DNA of 64,000 nt from assembly GCA_002914805.1 (NCBI GenBank), contig JXTB01000146.1, forward strand, positions 356,036 to 420,035. Direction: 5' to 3'. This DNA comes from Parasponia andersonii. Its lineage: Eukaryota; Streptophyta; Magnoliopsida; Rosales; Cannabaceae. This document shows, one piece after another, positions 33,464-50,000 of the stretch (position 1 is the first letter of the stretch; each line of letters opens with the position of its first letter). A model generated the notes under the pieces. That model worked only from the letters and a program-made list of their open reading frames with translations. It was not told where the DNA came from and made no database searches. A program made the translations under genes and the position numbers.

Positions 33464-36400
33464 GAGTTTGTATCACTAGCATTAACTCCATCGCTAGATA
33501 AAGATGAGGTCACCATATCTACAATAACTATATAATCAATTTCTACTAAAGTGTTAGTGAATCCCGAGAATAACACAATAAGATTCAAATATTCATGAAG
33601 CAAAGCAAGAAGGGTCCTTCAACATATCGAAGTGAACCATCAGTCCTACTAGAGTCCATCTTCATGAACAATGTAGTATTTATGATGAAATTTTTCATAT
33701 CTAGAATACATATAGTTCAAACCTATAAAAAAATTATAAAAAATAATTAAAATAGAACAAAATTTAGACAGATCTAAGATTTGATAGGACTAAACTCATA
33801 TGATAATAAGTCTATGGAGACAAACCTTCCCACTAACAAAAAGATTATTGAATAAAAACTAAGAAATAATAATACTAAAAAGAATAACAAAAATAACTAA
33901 GAAATCCTACCTAAGAGGGAGATCAATAAAAGATCTCCCATTCTGATGGGAAAAAACCAAGAGAAAATGAAGTGTAAAAGAAGCCGAAGTTTTATGAGAG
34001 AGAATAATTGTAGTGCAATTTCTTTTGTTCGTTTTATAGCATTTGTAGTGCATTTTTAAACCTTATTTATAGTAGTCTGCAAGTGATTATTAGTTGAGAA
34101 AACATAAAAATATTGAGTAAACAAATATCAATTGTATATATTATGTACGTAGATATTAAATCAAAGAAGATACATTAAAAAAGGCCATAACCCCTATACC
34201 TACATCAATTAATAATAAGATGACTTTAATACAAAGTAATTATAAATTTCATAATATATTATGCCCTCTGTATTTCTTTTCTGTAGCATTTTTCACTTAT
34301 GTCTCCTTCCATCGAGAAGACATTTATTTTTCACACATGTTTCCTCATTTTGTTTCTTTTTCTACTAAAGTGACAGCCAAATGATCATTCTCAATCACTT
34401 ATGTGTCATATACCTCTCATTTTTCCACTCTTAAAACTTTCATTTAATCCTTCAGAAAAATTTATGTATTTTTCTTAAAATCCTAAGCTCAATATAAACC
34501 AATAACTTAAACCACCATTCCAAAAAATAATATAAGACATCAACCAACGTAACATCATTCTTCAAGTTCAACAAAACATTTTTAGCCGTAAAATTGCAAT
34601 AATAAAATAACAAGTATATAATAAATAAAAAAAATTCTCAATCAAATTTTAAATAAATGTCATTCTATAATCCCGATTCTTTTCAATTTTCAGTTAGCAA
34701 TATTTCCTCTAAGCTCACATGAGAAAAAAATAATCGGATCTATTCTCTCTAGTAATTAAAATTTATTAGTACTGCATGTTCTTCTCCTCTAAGAAAGGAT
34801 TTACTTTCTTTAATTTCTTCATCATCTCCACTAAACAAAAACGTAGAGCAAGAGAAACATGAACGGTGAAATTGGGTGATTTTTGGTTTTCCTTTCTTTT
34901 TCTGTCCACTTTTCCCTCGTCTGTTTTCGAAAACAGCAGAAGTATCTCAAGGTAAGTTTATTGAGGTAATTGCCTAAGCCCCCTTTAATATAAGGCCTAT
35001 AATAACATTGATATTTTAATGATTCAATTTCTTATTTATAGTGATATTTTTATTAATAAATCGACCAATTTTAAAATCATTTGATATAATATATATCTTC
35101 TATTTAAGATAACTAGATTAAACATTATTAGAAAACATCTCATTGAAACAAATATTCTTAAATAAATAGTTAATTTTGAAAGTCTATTATTGAGAATTCA
35201 GATATTCTCACATTAAAGCTATTTTTTGAAAAAAAAAAATCTTTCATTTTACTAATTTTCATGTTAGTTTTTGTTAAAATTTATTCGTCATACATATGTG
35301 AAAAACTTATAATAAAAATTTATATAAATATTTTGTTAGTACTTTGTATCTAAAAGAAAATATAAATAAAAGTAGAGTATTTTTTACTTCAAAAAAAGTT
35401 TTGCCTTAGGCCTCAAATTACTTTGAGCCGACCGTGCTTATCTTTGGCTTTGAATTTGATTTGTTGCAGATAATCTCTCATTATCTTCTCACTATCAGTT
35501 CACTTAGGATCTATTTTTGATTTTTATCTCTCTTATGATATCAACTCTCTAAACAAACTATTTATTAGAAAAAACTCTTTGAACAAATTGATTAAAATAA
35601 AAAGACAATGACATAAAAATACTTTAATTTGACTTTTCTGCAAAAAATGTTGTGACTTTTGAATTCTTTCAAATTATTACTCTTGACTTTCAAATTTCTA
35701 TAAATTAATACACACTTTTGAATCTCTGCAAAATAATATCCTTATTTTTGAATTTTTCTAATTAATATTATGACAATTGAAAATTCTTGCCCTAATATTT
35801 GAAATTCGTGCAAATTTATACTTCTGATGCCCAATTAACTAATTTTAATAGTAAAAAGACAATAGTTACCCTCATTACCTTAATAAAAACTTATTAAATA
35901 TTATAAAATTTTGAAACATATTTATAATTAGTTTAGTTTATTTCTTTTCATTTTAAAATGAAATATTAAAAATTGGAAAGAAATGTAAAATTAGTTAATT
36001 GTAAAAATTAAAAATTAAAAAGAAAAAACTGAAGGGTGAACTTTCTACAATTTTAACCATTATCCAATTTGTACGTTTTCACATACACCAAAGAGTAATA
36101 ATTATAAAATATTTTCTGATAATATAGCACTATTTAAATGTTCTTAATAAGCTAATTGGAAGTATTTACTTTTTTTTTAACTTGTTAATAGTACAAATTT
36201 GCAAAAAAAAAAAAAAGAAAAAAAATAAAAGTTATGGTAATATCTTGCAGAAATTGTAAATATTAAGATATTAATTTGTAGCATTAAAAAATGAGGATAA
36301 TAACTTGCACAAATTGCAAATGTTATAGTATTAATTTGCAGGAGCCCAAAAGTTTTTCTTTTTTTTTTTTTTTTTTTTGCAAAAAAAGTCGAGAGTTAGG

Positions 36401-37774
36401 GTATTTTTATTTCATTATCTAAATTGCAATTTTTTATGGTATACCGTTTTTTTAATATTAAGTATCAACTGTATTGTTCTTTCCTAGGGCATTCCTTCAG
36501 TATCTGATCATACGCATGCACATAAGGAAAAGATCATTTTGTGTTAAATAGGTAGTGTCTCTTTTCATGGTTTATCACTTTCCCTTAGCTTCAATCTCTT
36601 TTTCCCCACGCTCAAGTATTTGATAATTTCTACTTTGTTTTGATTAGTTTATGAATTCTTTTGTCTAATTTGTTTAACTTTATGTAGGGTTAAGCTGCTG
36701 AGTATAAATGAAAACTGCTTAATTCCAACTTAAAATAGTACAGAACTTAACAGTCCAAGATAGGATTATGTGTGAGAAAATGAGATTAAACACATTAAGC
36801 TGTAAATTAAGAGACTAGCACCGAACTTTTATTTTTCAGTACCCATATAGGACTACTATTTTTCGATAATTCATTATTATTTGTCAAGCTTCACAAAGAG
36901 TCTCATAATGATAATAATGGCTCAGTTTTAATTTTTTTTTTTAGCTTATTTATAGGAATTATTTTGCTCAATTAAAATTTATTATGCACGCTTTTCATGA
37001 TAAAAGATAAAAAGAGAAAACATTAAATAATGTGTATTTATTTTTATTTTTTTCTAACTTCTCAAATTATAATAACGTTATATAATAATTCAATGATTAA
37101 AAATAAATACGTATAGATAGTTCCAATTATAAGTAGTCCTATTTTAATTCCTGCACTTTAATATTTATTTTTTATTTTTTTCTAACTTCTCAAATTATAA
37201 TAGCATTAGATAATGATTTAATGTCTAAAAATAAATACGTATAGTTAGTTCCAGTTATAAGTAGTCCTTATAAGTAGTCCTATTTTAACTCCTGCACTTT
37301 AATCTTTATTCATTAATTCTTTAATTACTTATTATTGTATTTTTTGATGATATAGCCAGTCTTATTATCTTAGAACTCTAACTCTACTAATTGATTACGA
37401 TTAGCATATAGACGGTCCAATCGCCTTTGTCAGTTTCTAACTATTTACTTTTTGTATACTTCTACTTTTAACTTATAGCTGATATTATGGTTAATTTATT
37501 TCCCTATTTCAACAAGTCCTACTTTATTTCTTGTCTATTTATCTACTTTGCTGTTATGTTACTATTTATTGTATTATTATAATAAGTGAGCCATCATCAG
37601 AACCGCCTATTATGCCAAGACACGTGAGAAATGTTGTCTTCTATTGTGATTACTTATCATGTTTTGATACATAGAAAGCGTTGTGATGATCTTTATTTCT
37701 ATGCATACTAAGTGAGTCATCTTTGTAACTACTTATCTTATCAAGATACGTGGGAGAGTTCTCTTCTATAGAGA
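33464..37774. other. Gene-free AT-rich intergenic DNA
   Basis: No gene was recognised. The stretch contains poly-A and poly-T tracts near 36200 and 36357. Two phrases near 34972 (attgcctaagccccc) and 35402 (ttgccttaggcctc) may bracket an old DNA transposon, but no ends could be defined. A 128-bp tandem duplication lies at 37040-37300. Confidence 0.6.
37040..37300. repeat. 128-bp tandem duplication
   Basis: Two diverged copies anchored by tctaacttctcaaattataa at 37053 and 37181. In the second copy ttataagtagtcc is itself doubled. Confidence 0.85.
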
Positions 37775-38400
37775 TGCCAAATAGGTTGTGTTGTGCAGAC
37801 CCGACCCATAAAAGATAAATCTGCTTGTGCCTCGTGTCATGTTTGGTATGGCCCAACAAAACATCGTGTCGTGCTCGTGCTGACCTAAATTTCAAACTTC
37901 TAGGTCTGGCACGACCCATAGGCACAAGCATATTTCGTGTCATGCTTGGCCCACAGGCACAAACCCAAAATATTTAATTAAATAATTATATTTTGATTTA
38001 AAATTATAATCAAAATATGTAATATACACATAATTATTTGAAAAGAAAATATTCAATTAAAAATCACTAATGCGAAATTATTTTTAAAATAAAGAACAAG
38101 AAAAGTGAGTTTATTAATAAGCAAAAACCAAAAAAACATATAAAATTTGTATATATAAATAATATAATATAAAAAATAAATATTTTTAAAAGTATTCAAA
38201 GTCATGTTTTAAGTGTTTTTTGGGTCATATCCTACTTGTGTCATGCTCGTGATCGTATCATGCCGTGCTAACTTTTAGTACTTAAAAACTAAAACTCGAC
38301 AGAATCCAATACTGTATCGTGCTTAGCACAACCCAAAGTCACCACGTGCCATATTGTACTCTGCAAAGTTTTTTTTTCATATCATGCTCTCGTGCCAAAT
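37775..38400. mobile_element. hAT-like non-autonomous element
   Basis: The stretch is flanked by identical 8-bp words tgccaaat (37775-37782 and 38393-38400), the hAT target-duplication length. Inside are many cgtgtcgtgctcgtg, ggcacgaccca and ttgtgtcatgctcgtg words of the kind seen in hAT subterminal regions. The terminal inverted repeats are poor, so the exact ends are uncertain. It has no transposase remnant. Confidence 0.45.
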
Positions 38401-41245
38401 GGGGAGCCTAGATCATTTAATATCTCAATATTGCGATCGTCTATTATATTTCAATACGTGGAAAGTGTTGTGATGACCCAATCTATTGTGCATTCTAACA
38501 ACTTAAACTTAATTCGGTTATACTCTACTTTGTATTAATTAAATACAAGTCGCACTAATTAATCCGAAGTACAAACTTGCTCTGACCCCCGAACACACAT
38601 CTATCACTTCGTTTGGTTTTCACGACCGAAAATTTCAGCGTTGGTGTGAAATCAAATTTTCGGTTCTCCGACAATTTCAGATTTTAGGGTTGTTCTCAGT
38701 TTTCCACCCCATGCTTACTCCAGTGGCCTTCCCCCGAGGAGATTGTTGTTCCAAAGGGAATTATCAAGTCATTTACCTAACAAAGTCATATTCTTGAATT
38801 TCAAATTACCCACTCCTATTGTCATATACTACCTCCTCAAAGTCCAAATAAATACATATAGCAAAATAAAAATAAAAATAAAAAAACTTCCCGAATTTTA
38901 TTTCCAAGCTAACAAATTTTTCCGTCCACTATTCAAATCCTTCCAACAAAAAGTCGCTGCTGAGTTTTCCAGAGGGTAAATTACATAATCATCCCTGAAT
39001 TTTAACTTTTTGCATTAAAAAAAAAAACCATCTAGTTGGAAAAATTACAATCCAAACCTTTGATTTTGAAATCTTTTTCAAATTTCCCCTTGATTTGCGC
39101 AAAAGGTTAAAATTACTTGGTGGAAATACAAGTTTACCTTCCATAAATACTGAAAGAACCAAATAAAAACCTAGATGTGAAAAAAGAGATCATATTCGGC
39201 TTTTTAAATATGCAATATTTTATCTTATTTTGTCAATGTTTTTGGTTTATCTATCTTATCTTTATTTAGTTGAGTATTAGTGTTTACAAAGGGTTAATCA
39301 GTAGTCTGATTCAGTAAATTTGATTAGTTGTGTCGACCAAGAGGAAAAAGGACTAAAATCTAAAGTTTCAAAGCACATGGTTTTTTTGTGGAAAAAGGTT
39401 TTTAAAACTCGGGGTATTGTTGTGTAATTTTCTCGTTTTCCTAACAACAAATTAAGAATCCACTGTCACTATTATCATTTAGAAAATCTAAATGAATGTG
39501 CTTCAGTGGTTTCGACTATTAGAATTAGTAATCGGATAGATCATCTTCAATTCGTTCTCGTTGGAATGTAAACTGGTTCTAATGTGGGTTATTTTTTTAT
39601 TTGAATTTTTAGGGAAATGGGACTTTGATATAATTTCCTAATATATTTTTTTAGTAATGCAAATTCTGGAACATTATATGATGTATTAATTTATTACAAA
39701 TTAATTATGATTACATTATAAGTAAAATTCATATGAGATTTAATTTATTGATTATAAATACCCAATAACAAAACTATATCTCACCCGGGCGTGGGCACTA
39801 ATAGTGTTCTATAGCATTGCTCTATTCTTTTTACACTTTACACTGTTTTTTACACTGCGTATTCAGCTCCCGATATCAACTTAACTGTGGGACTCAACGT
39901 TCATTTGGTTGAGTCTAATTCTGTTTTATCTCTTCCTCTATTATTGAGGATTTGAATCAATAAAACTGGTTCTAATGTTGAGTTAATTAATTTGTGGGTA
40001 ATTAAAAACATGAACGAAGAGCAACGGTTATTACTTTTTAATTAAATCTATACTCGTCAAAATGCGCAAGATAAATTTTTACCATAAATCCATATGGGGT
40101 AGAATCTCTCAACTTCCTAAGTGAGGATGGCGAACAAAACCTAAGATCCTTTGATTGGGTTTAGCAACTTATATGCCTCTTAATAGAAACTAAAAAAAGG
40201 AAACTATGGTGCTTAGCACAGCGAGCCACACTCAATTTTTTTAAAATTTGCATATTAAGTCCCACAATTATTAATATCGGGTGCTACATACGCGATTGCC
40301 TTTTAGCATTGCTCCTCATAATATAAAACAGTTTATTAAGGATACTATAAACAAAGGGCATTAAAAAGATGCGACTACAAAAATGACAGCAAAGGTGAGA
40401 CTTTCGTTTTTAATTTTTCTTTCAAAAATGAACCTTTTAAAGATAATGCTTAACAAAATTTCTATAACTCTTTTCACTACTTTAAAAAGAAAAAAAAAAC
40501 ATACAAAACAAATACAAAAAAAACAAAAACACGAGTTTTATAAGCTAGCTACAATTACGCTCTGCAGTGTTTTTCTTTTCTTGGTGTAAAACAAAGCTTG
40601 TCTCACTTTCACCTTTGTTTTGGGATTGGAATACGCTAAGGGCACCTAAGTTGCAAAGCACCACACGCTAAAAGAGCGGCGTGATGTCGAATGCCTATAT
40701 CACTATTATGCTAAGCAGCACCGGTGCCTATAGTATTGCTCTTTGGGATTAGTTGGTTACACAATGCGAAGCAACTTTTTCCCTTGCGCTAATCTCTCAC
40801 CTTGGTGAAGGCAGGATTTGATTCCAGGTATTTGGATTCGCTACCATTACCAAGTTCCCAATGATCTCATTTAGTCAGAGGTTTCACTCTTTTAATGAAA
40901 GCAACAAAGCCCCAAGTTGAAACTAGCTCAACTATACAGTTGAATATCAAGCACAATTCATAAGCCCCGTATTGTATAATAAATCATTCAGTGATCAATC
41001 ATAGTTCATGATATAGCAGACCAACATAGTTCTGTAGCATTTCTAAGACCAAGATATGTGCGAAACCAGTGTAGAAAACAAAAATTCTATTAAGCGAACA
41101 ACATTTGTATACCAAAACAATCTTTCTTCATACAACAGAATCACCAGATTGTAGTGAATTAGTTGCCAATATCAAGTATAGCAGCCCAAAATGCTCGCTC
41201 ATACATACACATATAATTAAAGTTTACTTACAGTGAACATGCTGC
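38401..41245. other. Gene-free intergenic DNA
   Basis: No coding exon was recognised. gcattgctct-type words at 39817, 40307 and 40732, with nearby cccgatatcaactt/aatatcgggtgct and agcaccggtgcctata, suggest one or two small MITE relics. The last few hundred bases may hold the 3' UTR of the PDCD2-like gene. Confidence 0.5.
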
Positions 41246-44837
<3,592 letters not shown>

Positions 44838-45400
44838 TCAGGCAACTATGACAAGACTGAGTACCAATAAAAAGGGTCAGTTAACAATATAAATATTCAA
44901 GAAAAACTTCAAAATCTCACTATAGGGAAAAAAAAAAAAAAGAGGTGGGGTGGGGATTCTAATAGAAACCTATTGCAAGTCCAGGTATAAGTTGATTCAG
45001 CTTTTGTTATTAAATGGAAGAGAATCAAAACACCCTCAATTATTATTTTCCACCATAATTATTGAGTGTCTCTTTAATAGTCTCGACCAGGACCCAAAAA
45101 ATTAGAAAAATAAATAAATAAATGAAATAAAAATTAACAATTAAAAAATCATATATTCTTGGAAAATATGCAGAAAGGAGCATTTAAACTGCATATATGT
45201 CCCATAATTGGAAATGGGTACTTAAGATTTAGCCTTAAATGTAGTTTAAGATGGTTCCTTCAGTTTGCTTTGCTTTTATCAGAACTCAGAAGACCTCACA
45301 ATTGTGGCATTCTAAAGAGAACTTCCCCACCGAAACTAATAGAAGTCAGCCTTATGGATAATGGAAATGGATATTTTGGTAAAAAGGAAAATGGAGTAGC
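44838..45400. other. Upstream region of the PDCD2-like gene
   Basis: The presumed promoter and 5' leader of the minus-strand gene. No TATA box at a convincing distance was identified. It ends at the assembly gap, so the promoter may be incomplete. Confidence 0.5.
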
Positions 45401-45989
45401 NNNNNNNNNNNNNNNNNNNNNNNNNNNNNNNNNNNNNNNNNNNNNNNNNNNNNNNNNNNNNNNNNNNNNNNNNNNNNNNNNNNNNNNNNNNNNNNNNNNN
45501 NNNNNNNNNNNNNNNNNNNNNNNNNNNNNNNNNNNNNNNNNNNNNNNNNNNNNNNNNNNNNNNNNNNNNNNNNNNNNNNNNNNNNNNNNNNNNNNNNNNN
45601 NNNNNNNNNNNNNNNNNNNNNNNNNNNNNNNNNNNNNNNNNNNNNNNNNNNNNNNNNNNNNNNNNNNNNNNNNNNNNNNNNNNNNNNNNNNNNNNNNNNN
45701 NNNNNNNNNNNNNNNNNNNNNNNNNNNNNNNNNNNNNNNNNNNNNNNNNNNNNNNNNNNNNNNNNNNNNNNNNNNNNNNNNNNNNNNNNNNNNNNNNNNN
45801 NNNNNNNNNNNNNNNNNNNNNNNNNNNNNNNNNNNNNNNNNNNNNNNNNNNNNNNNNNNNNNNNNNNNNNNNNNNNNNNNNNNNNNNNNNNNNNNNNNNN
45901 NNNNNNNNNNNNNNNNNNNNNNNNNNNNNNNNNNNNNNNNNNNNNNNNNNNNNNNNNNNNNNNNNNNNNNNNNNNNNNNNNNNNNNNNN
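45401..45989. other. Assembly gap (Ns)
   Basis: 589 undetermined bases. Reading frames that cross it are artefacts. Confidence 1.
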
Positions 45990-47006
45990 TTCGAACTTTT
46001 TCCAAAAGAAAAATAAATAAAATATAATAAATTTCTTCTGTATTGGATTATATAGAAGATTTATATCTAAAAAAAAAAAAAAACTAAAACCAAAAGAAAA
46101 ATAAATAAAACAAACAAACAAACAAAATTTACACTGAATCTTGTAAGACAATATGCAAAACAAATAAAAACTACATAAATCTAGAATCTAATAAGAAATC
46201 TAAAAAAAGAAGAATTATTAAAAGAAAAATAAAAATCTAAAAAAAGAAAACAAAATCAAAAAGACTCTTCCTCTCCGATGAAATAGAGATTACGATATTA
46301 GATTTAAGTACTGTGACGTTAAAAAACGTGCACTATCTACCACTTTTAAGACAGTCTGCTCTCTGTGGTTGTAGACTCAGCCTATAACCACATCTCATCT
46401 CACCTCTAAAAAAATTTTAAAAAAAAACTACGTCCTTCACTGAATGGCGACCTTGTTAATCAAAACAAAAATTATCCACATTCCATATTGAATTTCATTT
46501 TCGTCACTTGCATCTATTTCAACCATAGTGATAACCACAGTCTACCATTTTATGCAAAATTACTTCTCTTTCCTTGTGCATTCTCTTCTTTTCCATACTA
46601 CTTTAGGTCATATAATCCAAGTTTATAACAAAAGTAAGATGAAAATGTGATCTTGACAGACTAAAGTTTCTTCGTATCTCCTTTAACGCATGCAACTTTA
46701 GCATCAAAAACCCTTATCAAGTCTTTCCAAGATCTTACAACCCTAGAACAATCGCCATCAACTTCATTAAAGAGGTTAGGGATTCTCCAAAGTGATTTTC
46801 ATCAGTGAACATAAAAGCAGAAAAGAAAATGAAGATTTACACCAGAGCCTTCATAGCAACAAAAACCTGTAGTTCTTTTAATGTATTTCTGTATAATATA
46901 CACATGGTCAAGTAGCTCTTCAACAATAAGCTACTTCACCTCCTACTACCCCTTTTACAGGGAAATTTAGCTATGACAATGGTGGACTTTGATTGAAATA
47001 TTAGAA
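45990..47006. other. ABCF5 3' flank
   Basis: A-rich DNA next to the gap, then sequence likely to include the 3' UTR of ABCF5 (minus strand, below 47007). No gene was recognised. Confidence 0.5.
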
Positions 47007-50000
47007 TCAATTCCATCTCTTGGCATTTTTCGTCCCTTTCGATTTCGCTTTCGCTTGCTGAAATGCCTGCCTTTTCTGTTTCTTCATCGCTTCCTTTTCA
47101 GCCTAAACGAGGTTGACAATTTGAAATTTCAGCCTAGATTGCCATTTTCAACTTCGGCTTTAAGATAGAACTAGAGCAAAAACTTACCTTTGACATCTTT
47201 GATTTGGCTTTGACTTTAGGAGCCTTTTCTTCGAGCTCTGCCTCGCGTTCTAGCTCTCTTTCCCTTGCATCAAGATTCTTTTCTAGATAATACTGCAGGT
47301 TAACGAGATTGAGATTAGAAATGACCACCAAAAGCAAAGCAACTTGATAATTACCTTGCATCCTAAGCACATTAATAGAACGATAATTGCAAAGAGCGAG
47401 AGAGAGCACTTACATTGTAATCGCCAGCATAATTTTGTAAACTGCCATCTTTAACCTCCACTACTCTATTAACTATTTGCTTTATGAAGTATCGGTCATG
47501 AGAAACCGTGATCACCGTGCCCTGGTACTCTGTTATTGCCTCCTAATAAAAAAATTACAGATCACATTAATTATGATGAGGAGATGGTAGATTTTGTGGC
47601 ACATTGTTGAAGGTTACAACAGAACGGAGAGAGAAGAGAGACAAACCTCCAGCATTTCTTTTGAAGGAATATCCAAGTGATTGGTTGGTTCATCCAAAAC
47701 TAGAAGAGTAGAAGGCTTTACCATGAACTTGCAAAAAGCAAGACGCGCCTAAAAGAAGAGAGACATTGATTTTAAATTTAAGCTCCACCAAGACCAAATC
47801 ATAGACTACAGTCGACGACAAGATCACAGTAGCGGCATACGAAGAGAAACATAAATTTTAAATTTAAGCTCCACCAAGAACAAATCATAGACTGCAGTAG
47901 ACAAGAAGATAAAAATACCAACAAACGAAATGAAGCTCATTCAAATGGTGGGGGTCTTGATTCCCTAAGGCTTATATGTGAAACTATCATGATACTACAA
48001 AAAACAATATTACCGTCCAGACTGAAAGAAAAATAGAAGAAAACAAGAAATGTACATAGCTTTTTTTTACGAGGAAAAAAAAAGATCAAAAGAAAAATAC
48101 TATTCAGAATTCTTCCTTAAGGATGAATCTAAGACAGTTGGCAACGATGGTTTAGTTCTTCATCCATATCTCATTCAATTGTTTATTAATTCATCTCTTT
48201 ATCACTTATTTCATCAATTGTTCAAGGGAATCATAAAGAATGTCTAGCGTTAGTGAACTCCCAGTTAAACTACAATGCTCACTAACAGCTTCAAACTAGA
48301 TACTTTATGAAACACAAAACAAATATATCAAGCACCCACAAACACAAGACAAAATGCTTAATAAAATGAAGAGGAAAAGACTGTGTTTGAGACAGCATTA
48401 GAATAGAATGCACAAATTGTTACCTTCTCACCACCACTCAGAAGCGAAATCTTTCTATCAAGTATATCAGCTTTGAAATTACAACGCCCAAGAAGACCCT
48501 TTATATCATCAAGTCTCCAGTCCTCGGCAGCTTCTTCTACTGTCTCCAGCACAGTTTTGTCTAAATCAAGTGCTTCAGCCTAAAAGGACAATGAAACTCA
48601 ATGAGTGCAATCTTGTTCGACAATTAAAAATAAAAATACAAAAAACATTGAGAGACTCTGCAGACTAAGATAGGGGGCCGAGTGAAAATGAGAAAATCCG
48701 GGCCTATTAGATCAACCAACACGAGGATGGGGTGGTGAAAATAATCACACCTGATTTTGTTCAAAATAGTTTGGCAGGACATTATGCTCCCCAAGCAGAA
48801 CTTCACCTGCTCTTGGTTTCTCTAAACCCATAATTAGTTTCAGCAAAGTACTCTTGCCGCATCCATTTCGTCCAATGATGGCAATTTTTTCTCCCCTTTC
48901 AATAGAAAGATTTGCCTTCTTAAATAGGACCTGTCCCACAACCCATATCGGAGTATGTGTAATAGCTAGACAAGTAGATGAATTTATATGTAGACATAGA
49001 TACATACGTATATAAATAGATGACTAGATCCTTTCATTCTTTAGCAGCGTGAATCAACTCACCTTATCCTCAAAGCCAAATTCCAAATTCTTAACCATTA
49101 CAACAGATCTCCCACTTCTTCCACGCTCCGGAAACCTGATCTTCAATTGTTTTCTTTGAAATGGCTTCTCAATTAAATCCTCTTCCTGAAGTTTCTCCAG
49201 CTTCTGTTGTTATCCAAACACAAAAACAAAGACAGACATGAACATGCTAGGTAAGGAATTAAACTAAATATATACACCATATCATAACACCAGAAAATCA
49301 GTTTCTTTCAGCTTAGACTCAATCTCAGTAACTTTCATAGCTGTCTCATCCCATATTCAAAGATTGTCATTAATAGGAATGGAGTAAAATATACAAAAGA
49401 TTCCCTTCGGAAAGTGTGATCAATGACAAATTTAAAACTAGTGAAAATGTAAAATATATAGTTGAAAGGATTGTCAATATCGGTGGTATAAATTTCTAAT
49501 TAAATTACATACTTAAGTCATCTTGCAAAACTTCTCTCAGAAAAACCAAACACATAAAAGAAAATTGAATGAAGAAGAATTTCAGCTCCATTGAGTTTCT
49601 TTTATCTAGCAACAAAGTACAGTTAGTGAAAATTACATTTCTTTATCTGAAGAATTGGGATTTTCTATCCAAACCTACATTCCACAACAGACACACACAG
49701 AGAGAGAAGAGGAGGAAGAGAGAAAGAGAGAGAGAGAGAGAGAGGGGGGGGGGGGGCGAGATGCATCATATGGGAGCTAGAGCTGCACGGTTTTCAGCGA
49801 AGAATAGATACATCTAACCATCTAGACCACATTTTGCCTCAAAAATTAATAACAAGACGAATATGAACTGTAACAGGGGGGATGAATAATTCAGTGAAAA
49901 AAATATATGCTACTGAAAGCTTCCAGTAGCTGAAAGTAAAACACTATTCATCAATCCAGAGAACTCAGGATGGAATACTATTTTGCACAGGACTTGAAAA

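Noticed and set aside
45159..46163. Long frames crossing the N block
   Set aside because: They are open only because Ns contain no stops.
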